A stretch of 41,774 bases of DNA from JANLSE01 sp038214135 (GTDB taxonomy: Bacteria; Chloroflexota; Chloroflexia; Chloroflexales; Roseiflexaceae). Below, one piece after another: positions 7,837-15,060 of the stretch (position 1 is the first letter of the stretch; every line of letters starts with the position of its first letter). The notes beneath the pieces are model-generated. The model was given only the letters and a program-made list of their open reading frames with translations, was not told the DNA's origin and did not search any database. The DNA is taken from positions 1 through 41,774 of the forward strand of contig JBBQSD010000046.1 of the NCBI GenBank assembly GCA_038214135.1, written 5' to 3'. A program made the translations under genes and the position numbers.

Positions 7837-9417
7837 ATGCCAACCAATCGGCGTTTGATCGACCGACGGAATTTTCTGCGGGGGCTGGTGGGTGCGGCAA
7901 CGACGGTCGCTGCCAGCACGATTCTGCCAACGGTAGCGCTGGCCAGTGCCCCAGCTCAGGTTGTTTCCGACAATCTGCGCCCACAGATCACCAGTGGTAT
8001 TGCGACAGGCGATATTACAGCAGAACAGGCGTTGATCTGGAGCAAAACGGATCGCCCGGCGCAATTACTTGTTGATCTCGCAACCAATGAGCAGTTTCGG
8101 GATGCGCGAACGATCCAGGGGCCAATTGCCCAGGCGAGTTCGGATTATACCGCCAAACTCAATCTCAGCGATTTGCAGGCTGGTCAGCAATACTTCTATC
8201 GGGTGCGCTTCCAGGATCCAAAGGATGCTCGGAATGTCAGCGAACCACAGGTTGGACGCTTCCGTTCCAGCCCCGCCGACCGCCGTAACATCTCGTTTGT
8301 GTGGTCGGCAGATACCGCTGGACAGGGCTGGGGGATCAATCCGGATTTGGGTGGCATGAAGATCTATAACACCATGGCCTGGTTCCAACCGGATTTCTTC
8401 ATCCATTCAGGCGATACGATCTATGCCGATAATCCCATCCGTGCGGAGGTGAAGCTGGCCAATGGGACGATCTGGAAGAATGTGACCACCGAGGCAAAAT
8501 CGAAGGTTGCCGAAACCCTCCAGGAATTTCGGGGCAACTTCGCCTACAATCTGCTCGATAATAACGTGCGTTACTTCAATAGTATTACGCCAATGTTCGG
8601 GCAATGGGATGATCACGAGGTGGTCAATAACTGGTGGCCTGGTCAGATTCTCAACGACCCACGCTATGCCGTCAAGGATGTTTCGCTCTTGGCCGCCCGA
8701 GCCAAACAGGCCTTCCTTGAATATGTGCCAGTGCGTGGCACCACAATCAATCGAACGATCAGCTACGGCCCGCTGCTGGATGTCTTCATGCTGGACATGC
8801 GCAGCTACCGCGCGCCGAATGGCCCAAATGATCAGCTAGCGCGCACACCAGGTAGCGATTTCCTTGGCCGCAACCAGATCCGTTGGCTGAAACAGGCGTT
8901 ACTGGCATCGGATGCGACATGGAAGGTGATCGCTGCCGATATGCCAATTGGCCTGGTGATCTTCGATAATTTTGTGACGCGCCAGGGTTCTGAGGCAGTT
9001 GCCAATAACGATCCTGGCGAGCCGCGTGGCCGCGAGCTAGAGATCGTTGATCTGCTGCGCTTTATTAAGTACAACGAAATCACTAATGTCGTCTGGTTGA
9101 CCGCCGATGTCCACTATACAGCGGCTCACTACTACGACCCGAACAAGGCTGCATTCAGCGATTTCAACCCATTCTATGAATTTGTCTCAGGGCCGCTCAA
9201 TTCGGGGACGTTCGGCCCTAATGATCTCGACAAGACCTTTGGGCCGCAGGTTGTGTTCCAGAAAATTCCGCCAACTGGTCAGGTCAATCTGCCACCATCG
9301 GCTGGCATGCAGTTCTTTGGGCAGGTGCAGATCGATGGGCAGACGGGTACGCTGAAAGTGACACTCCGCGATGTTGCGGGCAGTGCGTTGTATACCCAGG
9401 TGATCAATCCGGTATAA
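7837..9417 (+). CDS. phoD: alkaline phosphatase D, Tat-exported
   Basis: A 526-residue secreted phosphodiesterase/phosphomonoesterase of the PhoD metallophosphatase family, using Ca2+/Fe3+-type metal centres to release phosphate from organic esters. The N-terminus has a twin-arginine signal (DRRNFLRG followed by a hydrophobic stretch ending ALASAPA), so it is exported folded. A PhoD N-terminal Ig-like domain (about residues 50-150) precedes the catalytic domain with FFIHSGDTIYADN, FGQWDDHEVVNNW, LDMRSYR, VIAADMPIG and WLTADVHYTAAHYY, the metal-ligand motifs. The ATG at 7837 has GAGGAGG just upstream; upstream in-frame sequence is repeat-derived and rejected. Phosphate-dependent control is likely but no Pho box was identified. 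Confidence 0.95.
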   Translation: MPTNRRLIDRRNFLRGLVGAATTVAASTILPTVALASAPAQVVSDNLRPQITSGIATGDITAEQALIWSKTDRPAQLLVDLATNEQFRDARTIQGPIAQASSDYTAKLNLSDLQAGQQYFYRVRFQDPKDARNVSEPQVGRFRSSPADRRNISFVWSADTAGQGWGINPDLGGMKIYNTMAWFQPDFFIHSGDTIYADNPIRAEVKLANGTIWKNVTTEAKSKVAETLQEFRGNFAYNLLDNNVRYFNSITPMFGQWDDHEVVNNWWPGQILNDPRYAVKDVSLLAARAKQAFLEYVPVRGTTINRTISYGPLLDVFMLDMRSYRAPNGPNDQLARTPGSDFLGRNQIRWLKQALLASDATWKVIAADMPIGLVIFDNFVTRQGSEAVANNDPGEPRGRELEIVDLLRFIKYNEITNVVWLTADVHYTAAHYYDPNKAAFSDFNPFYEFVSGPLNSGTFGPNDLDKTFGPQVVFQKIPPTGQVNLPPSAGMQFFGQVQIDGQTGTLKVTLRDVAGSALYTQVINPV

Positions 9418-9463
9418 CATCGTGCGGGGTGGTGATGCCAGCATAACCCCGCACTGCACATGC

Positions 9464-9497
9464 GCCATAGAGACGCAAAATCTTGCGTCTCTATGGC
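9464..9497. terminator. hairpin between convergent phoD and gap
   Basis: A perfect inverted repeat: a 15-bp stem GCCATAGAGACGCAA (9464-9478), a loop AATC, and TTGCGTCTCTATGGC (9483-9497). It is placed midway between two convergent stop codons and likely works as a bidirectional terminator. Relatives with compensatory stem changes lie at 29752-29782 and 34954-34979. Confidence 0.75.
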
Positions 9498-9508
9498 CTG
9501 CGCCTGTA

Positions 9509-10510
9509 CTACTTGCCCGCCAGGAACCCGGCAACCTCAGCCAGACGTGTCGAATAGCCGGCCTCGTTATCGTACCAGGCTGCAATCGAAACCAGGGTGC
9601 CATCCTGCACCTGGGTGATCGGCAGATCGATGATCGATGAATGCGGATCGCCAACGATGCGTGATGATGCCCATTCCTGCTCTAGCACATCCATCACGCC
9701 CTTCAATGGAGCCTCAGCAGCGGCCTTGCGGAAGGCAGCCTTGACCTCATCAACGGTGACGGCCTTCTCGGTGATCAGGTTCAACTCGGCGATGCTGCCG
9801 GTTTTGACTGGGACGCGATAGGCTTTGCCGGTGATCTTCAGATCCTTCCAGATAAACTGGAGTGCGCGGGCTGCGCCAGATGATGCCGGGATAATATTCT
9901 CGCCAGCGGCCCACGAGTCGCGCCGATCCCGCATCGGCTGGTCGGTCAGCGATTGTGTATTGGTGTAGGCATGCACCGTTGAGAACAGGCCAGTCTTGAT
10001 GCCGAAGTTCTCCAGCACCACCTTCACAACCGGTGCTAGTGCATTGGTGGTGCAGCTTGCCATGCTCACAATCTTGTGCTTCTCTGGGTCAAACGAATCC
10101 AGGTTGATACCAGCCAGCAGCACAGCATCGCAATCCTGGGCCGTCTTGCTTGGTGCACTAACCAGCACGCGCTTGGCTCCGCGATCCAGATGGGCCTGTG
10201 CGCCATCACGGGTTACTGCGCGGCCTGTGCAATCGATCACCAGATCGATACCGAGCGCATTCCAATCGGGGATTTCCTTCATTGAGTTATAGTAGGGGAT
10301 CTCGCGCCCGCCAATCGAGAAGCTATTCTCGGTTGATGAAACAGGCTCTGGCCAGCGACCATAGTTTGAGTCGACCTCAAAAACCGCTGCAAATGTCGCC
10401 GTATCGCGAATATCCGAAATCGAAACCGGTGTCCACAAATTGGCCCGTAGCGCTGCTTTGAGCGCCGATCGACCGATGCGGCCGAAGCCGTGAATGGCAA
10501 TCCTACTCAT
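9509..10510 (-). CDS. gap: glyceraldehyde-3-phosphate dehydrogenase
   Basis: A 333-residue cytosolic, tetrameric class I GAPDH that oxidises glyceraldehyde 3-phosphate to 1,3-bisphosphoglycerate. It has the NAD-binding GFGRIGR motif at the N-terminus and the active site ASCTTNALAP with catalytic Cys153, followed by TVHAYTNTQ with the catalytic His. The segment DSNYGRWPEP replaces the usual DSVHGRF, and SWAAGENIIPASSGAA replaces RAAALNIIPTSTGAA, so it is a divergent member and could be a secondary or gluconeogenic form. The ATG at 10510 has GGAG upstream; a longer in-frame start at 10549 is less likely. A weak promoter with TACAAT at 10579-10584 is possible. Confidence 0.93.
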   Translation of the reverse strand: MSRIAIHGFGRIGRSALKAALRANLWTPVSISDIRDTATFAAVFEVDSNYGRWPEPVSSTENSFSIGGREIPYYNSMKEIPDWNALGIDLVIDCTGRAVTRDGAQAHLDRGAKRVLVSAPSKTAQDCDAVLLAGINLDSFDPEKHKIVSMASCTTNALAPVVKVVLENFGIKTGLFSTVHAYTNTQSLTDQPMRDRRDSWAAGENIIPASSGAARALQFIWKDLKITGKAYRVPVKTGSIAELNLITEKAVTVDEVKAAFRKAAAEAPLKGVMDVLEQEWASSRIVGDPHSSIIDLPITQVQDGTLVSIAAWYDNEAGYSTRLAEVAGFLAGK

Positions 10511-10711
10511 TGGTACATCTCCATCACTCAAGGGTTCCACAGCGCACATGCCCGGAAGCTCCGCGCCGCTAGAATGCTATTGTACCCTATCTCATCATCC
10601 ATGTTGCGGGGAGGCGAGGCCGAGAACTGAGAAGCAGCATCGAGGGGTTAGAGGTTAGGATTGTTCATCTTCATAAGGGCGGCCTATAATAGCCCGATGT
10701 GTACTTGCAAG

Positions 10712-13639
10712 TTACGGGGCGCGGATGCCGAGGATAACTTTACTGCTCTGAGCTATCCACTCGCCCTCTGCGGGCTGTGAGCTGACCACATCCTTGGGCT
10801 TGAAATGGTCGAAGACCTCTGGGATGCGCTCGCGAGACTGGGGATCGCTCTCAATATTATCAGCCGGTACGCCACGCTGAGTGAGCCACTCAGTGACCTG
10901 CTCAAGCGACTCGCCCCGGATATTGTAGGGCATCTGGATCGCGCCTGGCGTGGGTGGTGAAGGGGGCGTGCCATCCACAACCCATGCCCAAACCCAGCCC
11001 TCCTTTCCCACAAGGCTAGGATCAAAATTCTCTCTGACACGTACCCGATAGAAGTTGGGGTTCGTCTTGTCATCGAGGATCTCAACTAGATCGCCATTGC
11101 GAAGATACGAACCCCTCTCCGCCGGGTCCGGCTGCTGGTAAAGCATCGTGAATGGGCCAGGGATATCCTGGTTTTTAGAGCGGATACTCGGGAATGGTCG
11201 AATGGCAGCCAGGTATCGGTACTCAAGCTTGACACCCTGGAGTCGTGCCTCGCGCACATAGTCACGCAGCACGAGGGTGCGATTCCTTTCACCATTGATC
11301 ATCAGTTCGTACTCGCCGGTACGAAAGCTGAGCGGCAGAGAGGCGAGCTCAAAGTCGGCACGGTTGGGCAGACTATTCAGTAGATGGAGGTTGATTGTGC
11401 GCTGCCCTGGCGATTTGGGCTGGAGGACCACCGATTGAATCTTCTCCAAGCGCTCGCCGATCAAGGTGAAGCTCACCGGCAACATCCGGACGTTGATCGC
11501 AGCGCTATCCGCCTGACCCGCGACTTCGATCTGGCGCACTAGATAGGAGCCAGGAGTAGGTTCCGCCACAGACGTTGGTAGGGCCGATATGGTGGGCACG
11601 AGCGTGCGACTCGGTGGTGCCAGCAACACTGCCGTATCAGTCACAATAATGGTTGACGCAAGCGTAGGCGCTGGCGAAGCCCCAGGCTCTGGATGGCTTG
11701 TCGGCGTTGCACCAAGCGTTGCAGTCGCCAATGGCTGTGTCACACGTACCATAAATTCGGGCGTCGCTCCTGAGGCCGCTAGAGGCGGTTCGGATCGCTC
11801 CGAGACAAGCGTAGCGATTGTGATCGCCAGCACAATCAGTACCACTACCACAATGCTGACACCACCCCATATAACAGCAGATGAAGGGGAAGCACGTACA
11901 TAGGGAAGGCGCTGAAGATCGTCCAGCATGGCCTGTGCATGCGGATAACGCTCAGCCTGGTCAACCCGCAGCGCTTTGCGTGTGATCCGGCTGAGATCCG
12001 CTGAGATCGCCTGCGAATCGCCCTCCTGAAACAGAACTGGCTGCGTCTGCGCAGTCGCTTCGGGTGGGGCAACTCCAGTGAGGAAGGTGTAGAGCAGCGC
12101 ACCAACGGCATAGACATCGGTTGCCGGGCTGATCTGACCGTTGCCAAATCGCTGCTCCGGTGCCGAGTAATATCTGGAGAACCCCCGTACAACCAAGTGA
12201 TTATTCTGCTGAGAGATCCCAAAGTCGAGCAGGAAGAGATTGCCGGTCTCCGTGTCGATACGCAGGTTCGAGGGTTTGACATCGCAATGGACAATGTTGC
12301 GCTTGTGCAGGTACGCAAGCGCTTCCAGGAGTTGCCGGATCCACAGCATCGCTCTAGGCCGATCAAGCGGTTCATTATGGAGATGGCTTGACACATCGCG
12401 ACCATGGATATATTGCATCTCAATGCAGAGTAGGCTCTTATAGAAGAAGGCGTTGTACACCGCTGGCAGGCGCGGATGTTTCAGCTTGCTGAGCAACTCG
12501 CGCTCGGCGAGAACAGAATTTTGGGTTGTGTCCTCGGACGCCTTGCTGACCTTGATCACAACTTCCTGATTCCGCTCAATAGCGAAGGCGAGGTATGTAG
12601 TGCCGAAACCACCACTCGAGATTTCTCTGCGGATGTGGTAACTATGGAACCCTCCCTTGATGATCTCGTTGATCGGCAGCCCGATAGGTTGTGGGGGCAC
12701 GTCATCGGTAGCATCAAGGTTTGGCAAGGTGACCGTCGCCAGCGTTTGTACGAGGTGTTCCTCGGCAATCAGGGGTACGCTGACCTGTGGCTCTCGATCA
12801 CTTGGTGGAGCAATCGAGGGAGTAGGCCGTGGGGCATAGCCCAAGCGCTGAAACTCGTCCAACATGCTCTGGGCATCCTGATAGCGCTCTGCCGCTTTGT
12901 AAGACATCGCCCTAACCACAATATTCTCGAGTTCCTTGGGCAGAGTCTGATTCTCCTCGGTTGGGAGGCTGATCGTCTTGTCATTGTGATCATCACGGTA
13001 TGGTGGCTCGCGCCCTGTCAGAAGTAAGTAGAGCGTCGCACCGACTGCGTAAATGTCCGATGCCGGGGTTGTTATGCCGTTGGGATCGTGCTGCTCAGGT
13101 GGAGAGAAGCGCGGTGAGTGGGCCCGGATCAAGGATCGATCAATATGGTATGAGATTCCGAAGTCAAGAAGAAAAATATCGCCGGTCTCTGTATGAACGC
13201 GCAGATTCGACGGCTTAATATCCCGATGCACAATTCCGCGGTTGTGAAGATAGGCGAGAGCCTCAAGCGTTTGAATGATCCAGCGCAGAACGGTTGGCCT
13301 GTCTGGTGGATCTGCACGCCTGTCCGAACCAACCAGCATAAGATAGCTTGAGACATCGCGGCCAGGAATGTACTGCATCGACACACAGAGCTGTCGCTCA
13401 TAAAAAAAACCCTCGTAGACTTTCGGGAGACGAGGATGGCTTAGGTTCAGCAGAATCTGGAGTTCGCTAAGAAGTGCCTCCTGCTCAATATCAGCAGCCG
13501 TCTTGCTTTCTTTAATAACAACATCCTGCTGACGCGCCCTGTCGAAGGCAAGATAGGTGTTGCCAAAACCGCCCTGAGTGCTAATGATACGGCTGATCTG
13601 GTAGCGATCTTTAATTGTCTGACCTACGGGAAGAGGCAT
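10712..13639 (-). CDS. transmembrane tandem Ser/Thr protein kinase with SH3 and PASTA domains
   Basis: A 975-residue protein with two complete kinase domains in one chain. Kinase 1 (about residues 13-275): glycine loop STQGGFGNTY, Lys43 in VVIK, H138-R-D-I-K-P-S-N, D159-F-G. Kinase 2 (about 330-570): SSGGFGTTY, Lys363, H451-C-D-V-K-P-S-N, D472-F-G. The HRD Arg is Cys in kinase 2, making it a non-RD kinase with catalytic Asp kept. A single membrane helix (about 588-612) follows, then a Thr/Pro-rich linker, a beta domain, an SH3-like domain (YLRNGDLVEILDD to EGWVWAWV) and a C-terminal PASTA-like repeat ending DVVSSQPAEGEW. PASTA domains usually bind peptidoglycan fragments. The ATG at 13639 has GGAGG six bases upstream. 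It is divergent from the NERD-FHA gene, a likely partner. Confidence 0.93.
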   Translation of the reverse strand: MPLPVGQTIKDRYQISRIISTQGGFGNTYLAFDRARQQDVVIKESKTAADIEQEALLSELQILLNLSHPRLPKVYEGFFYERQLCVSMQYIPGRDVSSYLMLVGSDRRADPPDRPTVLRWIIQTLEALAYLHNRGIVHRDIKPSNLRVHTETGDIFLLDFGISYHIDRSLIRAHSPRFSPPEQHDPNGITTPASDIYAVGATLYLLLTGREPPYRDDHNDKTISLPTEENQTLPKELENIVVRAMSYKAAERYQDAQSMLDEFQRLGYAPRPTPSIAPPSDREPQVSVPLIAEEHLVQTLATVTLPNLDATDDVPPQPIGLPINEIIKGGFHSYHIRREISSGGFGTTYLAFAIERNQEVVIKVSKASEDTTQNSVLAERELLSKLKHPRLPAVYNAFFYKSLLCIEMQYIHGRDVSSHLHNEPLDRPRAMLWIRQLLEALAYLHKRNIVHCDVKPSNLRIDTETGNLFLLDFGISQQNNHLVVRGFSRYYSAPEQRFGNGQISPATDVYAVGALLYTFLTGVAPPEATAQTQPVLFQEGDSQAISADLSRITRKALRVDQAERYPHAQAMLDDLQRLPYVRASPSSAVIWGGVSIVVVVLIVLAITIATLVSERSEPPLAASGATPEFMVRVTQPLATATLGATPTSHPEPGASPAPTLASTIIVTDTAVLLAPPSRTLVPTISALPTSVAEPTPGSYLVRQIEVAGQADSAAINVRMLPVSFTLIGERLEKIQSVVLQPKSPGQRTINLHLLNSLPNRADFELASLPLSFRTGEYELMINGERNRTLVLRDYVREARLQGVKLEYRYLAAIRPFPSIRSKNQDIPGPFTMLYQQPDPAERGSYLRNGDLVEILDDKTNPNFYRVRVRENFDPSLVGKEGWVWAWVVDGTPPSPPTPGAIQMPYNIRGESLEQVTEWLTQRGVPADNIESDPQSRERIPEVFDHFKPKDVVSSQPAEGEWIAQSSKVILGIRAP

Positions 13640-13783
13640 GTTCGGCCTCCGCAAGGTTGTATGGGTGGAGGATCCTCTGGTGCAAACGAACGCCGGATAT
13701 GAGTCTTCTAGCTGCCTACCATGACGATGCATTCACGGCAAAAAGGCTTGGCATCAGAAAAGGTCTATCTAAAGGGCATATCT

Positions 13784-13792
13784 ATTGTAGCA
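13784..13792 (-). promoter_or_regulatory. extended -10 promoter of the tandem kinase gene
   Basis: Read on the minus strand, TGC-TACAAT spans 13792-13784, giving a leader of about 140 nt. It ends three bases from the -35 of the opposite promoter at 13796, so the two promoters face away back to back and would compete for one polymerase footprint. Confidence 0.5.
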
Positions 13793-13795
13793 CGC

Positions 13796-13825
13796 TTGAC
13801 AGGCACCCGCTAGGTTTTATACAAT
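13796..13825 (+). promoter_or_regulatory. promoter of the NERD-FHA gene
   Basis: A perfect TTGACA at 13796-13801, an 18-bp spacer, then TACAAT at 13820-13825 (or TATACA at 13818 with a 16-bp spacer). The predicted start is about 30 nt before the ATG at 13861. Confidence 0.6.
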
Positions 13826-13860
13826 ACTGTCATCTGGACGCATCAGCAAAGGATTCGGCC

Positions 13861-14925
13861 ATGCCAGTCAAAGCATTTGTGAGGCGCGATGCAAAGCAGG
13901 ATTTGCCACCGGTTCACTCTTCCGAGACGGCTGGCGCGCTGTCGTTGCTGCAGCGGCTCTACGCATCGTTTCGCGACGAGCTGCAAGAGTATGTTGTGAT
14001 TGCTAATCTTGACAAGCCACAAGCCGATCTGGTTGTGCTTACCGAACTTGGCGTCGGCATCGTTGAGCTGAAGCACAACTCGGGTCAGCTACGCGTAAAT
14101 GGCTCGACATGGATGACGGAGTATGGCCAGGTGAAGGCTGGATCTGAGTCAAAAGGCTTCGCGAACCCGCGTGAACAGGTGCAAAGCTACGCCAACACCA
14201 TTCGTGACGGACTCCTGCCAAGATGTGCAGTGTGGTGGTCGCTGATGGAGCACAACCTTCGTAAGAACATGCGAGTTCAGTCGGCGGTCTGCTTCACCCA
14301 TCCAGGGATGGTGATCTCCGCAGAGGTGAAGTCTGCGATTATCGGTGCGGCCGATATTGACTACAGCCGTTTCGGGCGATTCGACCTGCTCATCCCGAAC
14401 GAGTTCCCGGCCTGGGCTGCGGCCCTGCGCTTTGAACTCGTCGAGAATCGTGACCACCTGTTTCGCCCGTACCGACTCGATTCAGAGCAGATTGTCGAGC
14501 TCATCAAAGATTTCCACGGTGTGGATTGGACGACCGCAAGTGCGCTCATGCCTTCAGACCAGGCCTATGCCTACCTGATGAGCCATGACGAACAAGGGGA
14601 GGCGCAGGTATTTCCTTTGCACACGCTTGAGCTCCAGATTGGGCGAAGTGCGTCAAGCTGCGCCCTGACCGTCCCGCGTGGCCATGGAAGAGTGAGTCGT
14701 GTTCATGCACAGATCCATCGCTATGGCGACCAAATCTGGCTCCGGGATCTCCAAAGCACGTATGGAACGTATCTCAATAGTGTGCGCGTTGGACAAGCGA
14801 TGCTCATTGAGTCAGGCGACCTGATCACCCTTGGTGGTGCGGTGCCCGGCCCTGGCATCTACGCATGCACATTCATGCGTCGGCTGCCTACAGAAGTGTG
14901 GGCTATGGAACCCACGAAACCTTGA
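13861..14925 (+). CDS. NERD-domain nuclease fused to FHA domain
   Basis: A 354-residue soluble protein. The N-terminal NERD (nuclease-related) domain keeps the PD-(D/E)XK layout: D56 in QADLVVL, then E69-L-K71 in GIVELKHNSG, so it may cut DNA or RNA. A middle region of about 110 residues (to about 255) is not recognised. The C-terminus (about 258-345) is an FHA domain: LQIGRS, S279-R280-V-H282, then LQSTYGTYLNSVRVG, all phosphothreonine-binding motifs. FHA domains read phosphothreonine laid down by Hanks-type kinases, and one such kinase is divergently transcribed next door. Known comparison: PglW of phage-defence systems joins a NERD domain to a kinase in one protein. The ATG at 13861 is chosen for the promoter position and domain start; an upstream in-frame extension is not supported. 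Confidence 0.88.
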   Translation: MPVKAFVRRDAKQDLPPVHSSETAGALSLLQRLYASFRDELQEYVVIANLDKPQADLVVLTELGVGIVELKHNSGQLRVNGSTWMTEYGQVKAGSESKGFANPREQVQSYANTIRDGLLPRCAVWWSLMEHNLRKNMRVQSAVCFTHPGMVISAEVKSAIIGAADIDYSRFGRFDLLIPNEFPAWAAALRFELVENRDHLFRPYRLDSEQIVELIKDFHGVDWTTASALMPSDQAYAYLMSHDEQGEAQVFPLHTLELQIGRSASSCALTVPRGHGRVSRVHAQIHRYGDQIWLRDLQSTYGTYLNSVRVGQAMLIESGDLITLGGAVPGPGIYACTFMRRLPTEVWAMEPTKP

Positions 14926-14954
14926 AAGAATGCCTCGGAATAATGGCAGAGCAT

Positions 14955-14991
14955 GTGTGGTGCAGGTCAGCGTAGCCGACCTGCACCACAC
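14955..14991. terminator. strong hairpin between NERD-FHA and propeller genes
   Basis: Perfect 14-bp arms GTGTGGTGCAGGTC (14955-14968) and GACCTGCACCACAC (14978-14991) with a 9-nt loop. There is no T tract. It may attenuate read-through into the gene at 15061 or stabilise the upstream mRNA 3' end. Confidence 0.6.
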
Positions 14992-15060
14992 GAATCTCCA
15001 GGGTGGAGCCCTAGCCCTCATCCTGATCGGCGTAATACTGTCGGCAATAGGAGGAGCGCT

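Noticed and set aside
10579..10607. gap promoter with TACAAT and GCAACA
   Set aside because: The -10 is fair but the -35 matches only half the consensus and there is no TG extension; too weak to list.
13615..13860. N-terminal extension of the NERD-FHA protein
   Set aside because: It overlaps the kinase start and both promoters; the NERD domain begins after the ATG at 13861.
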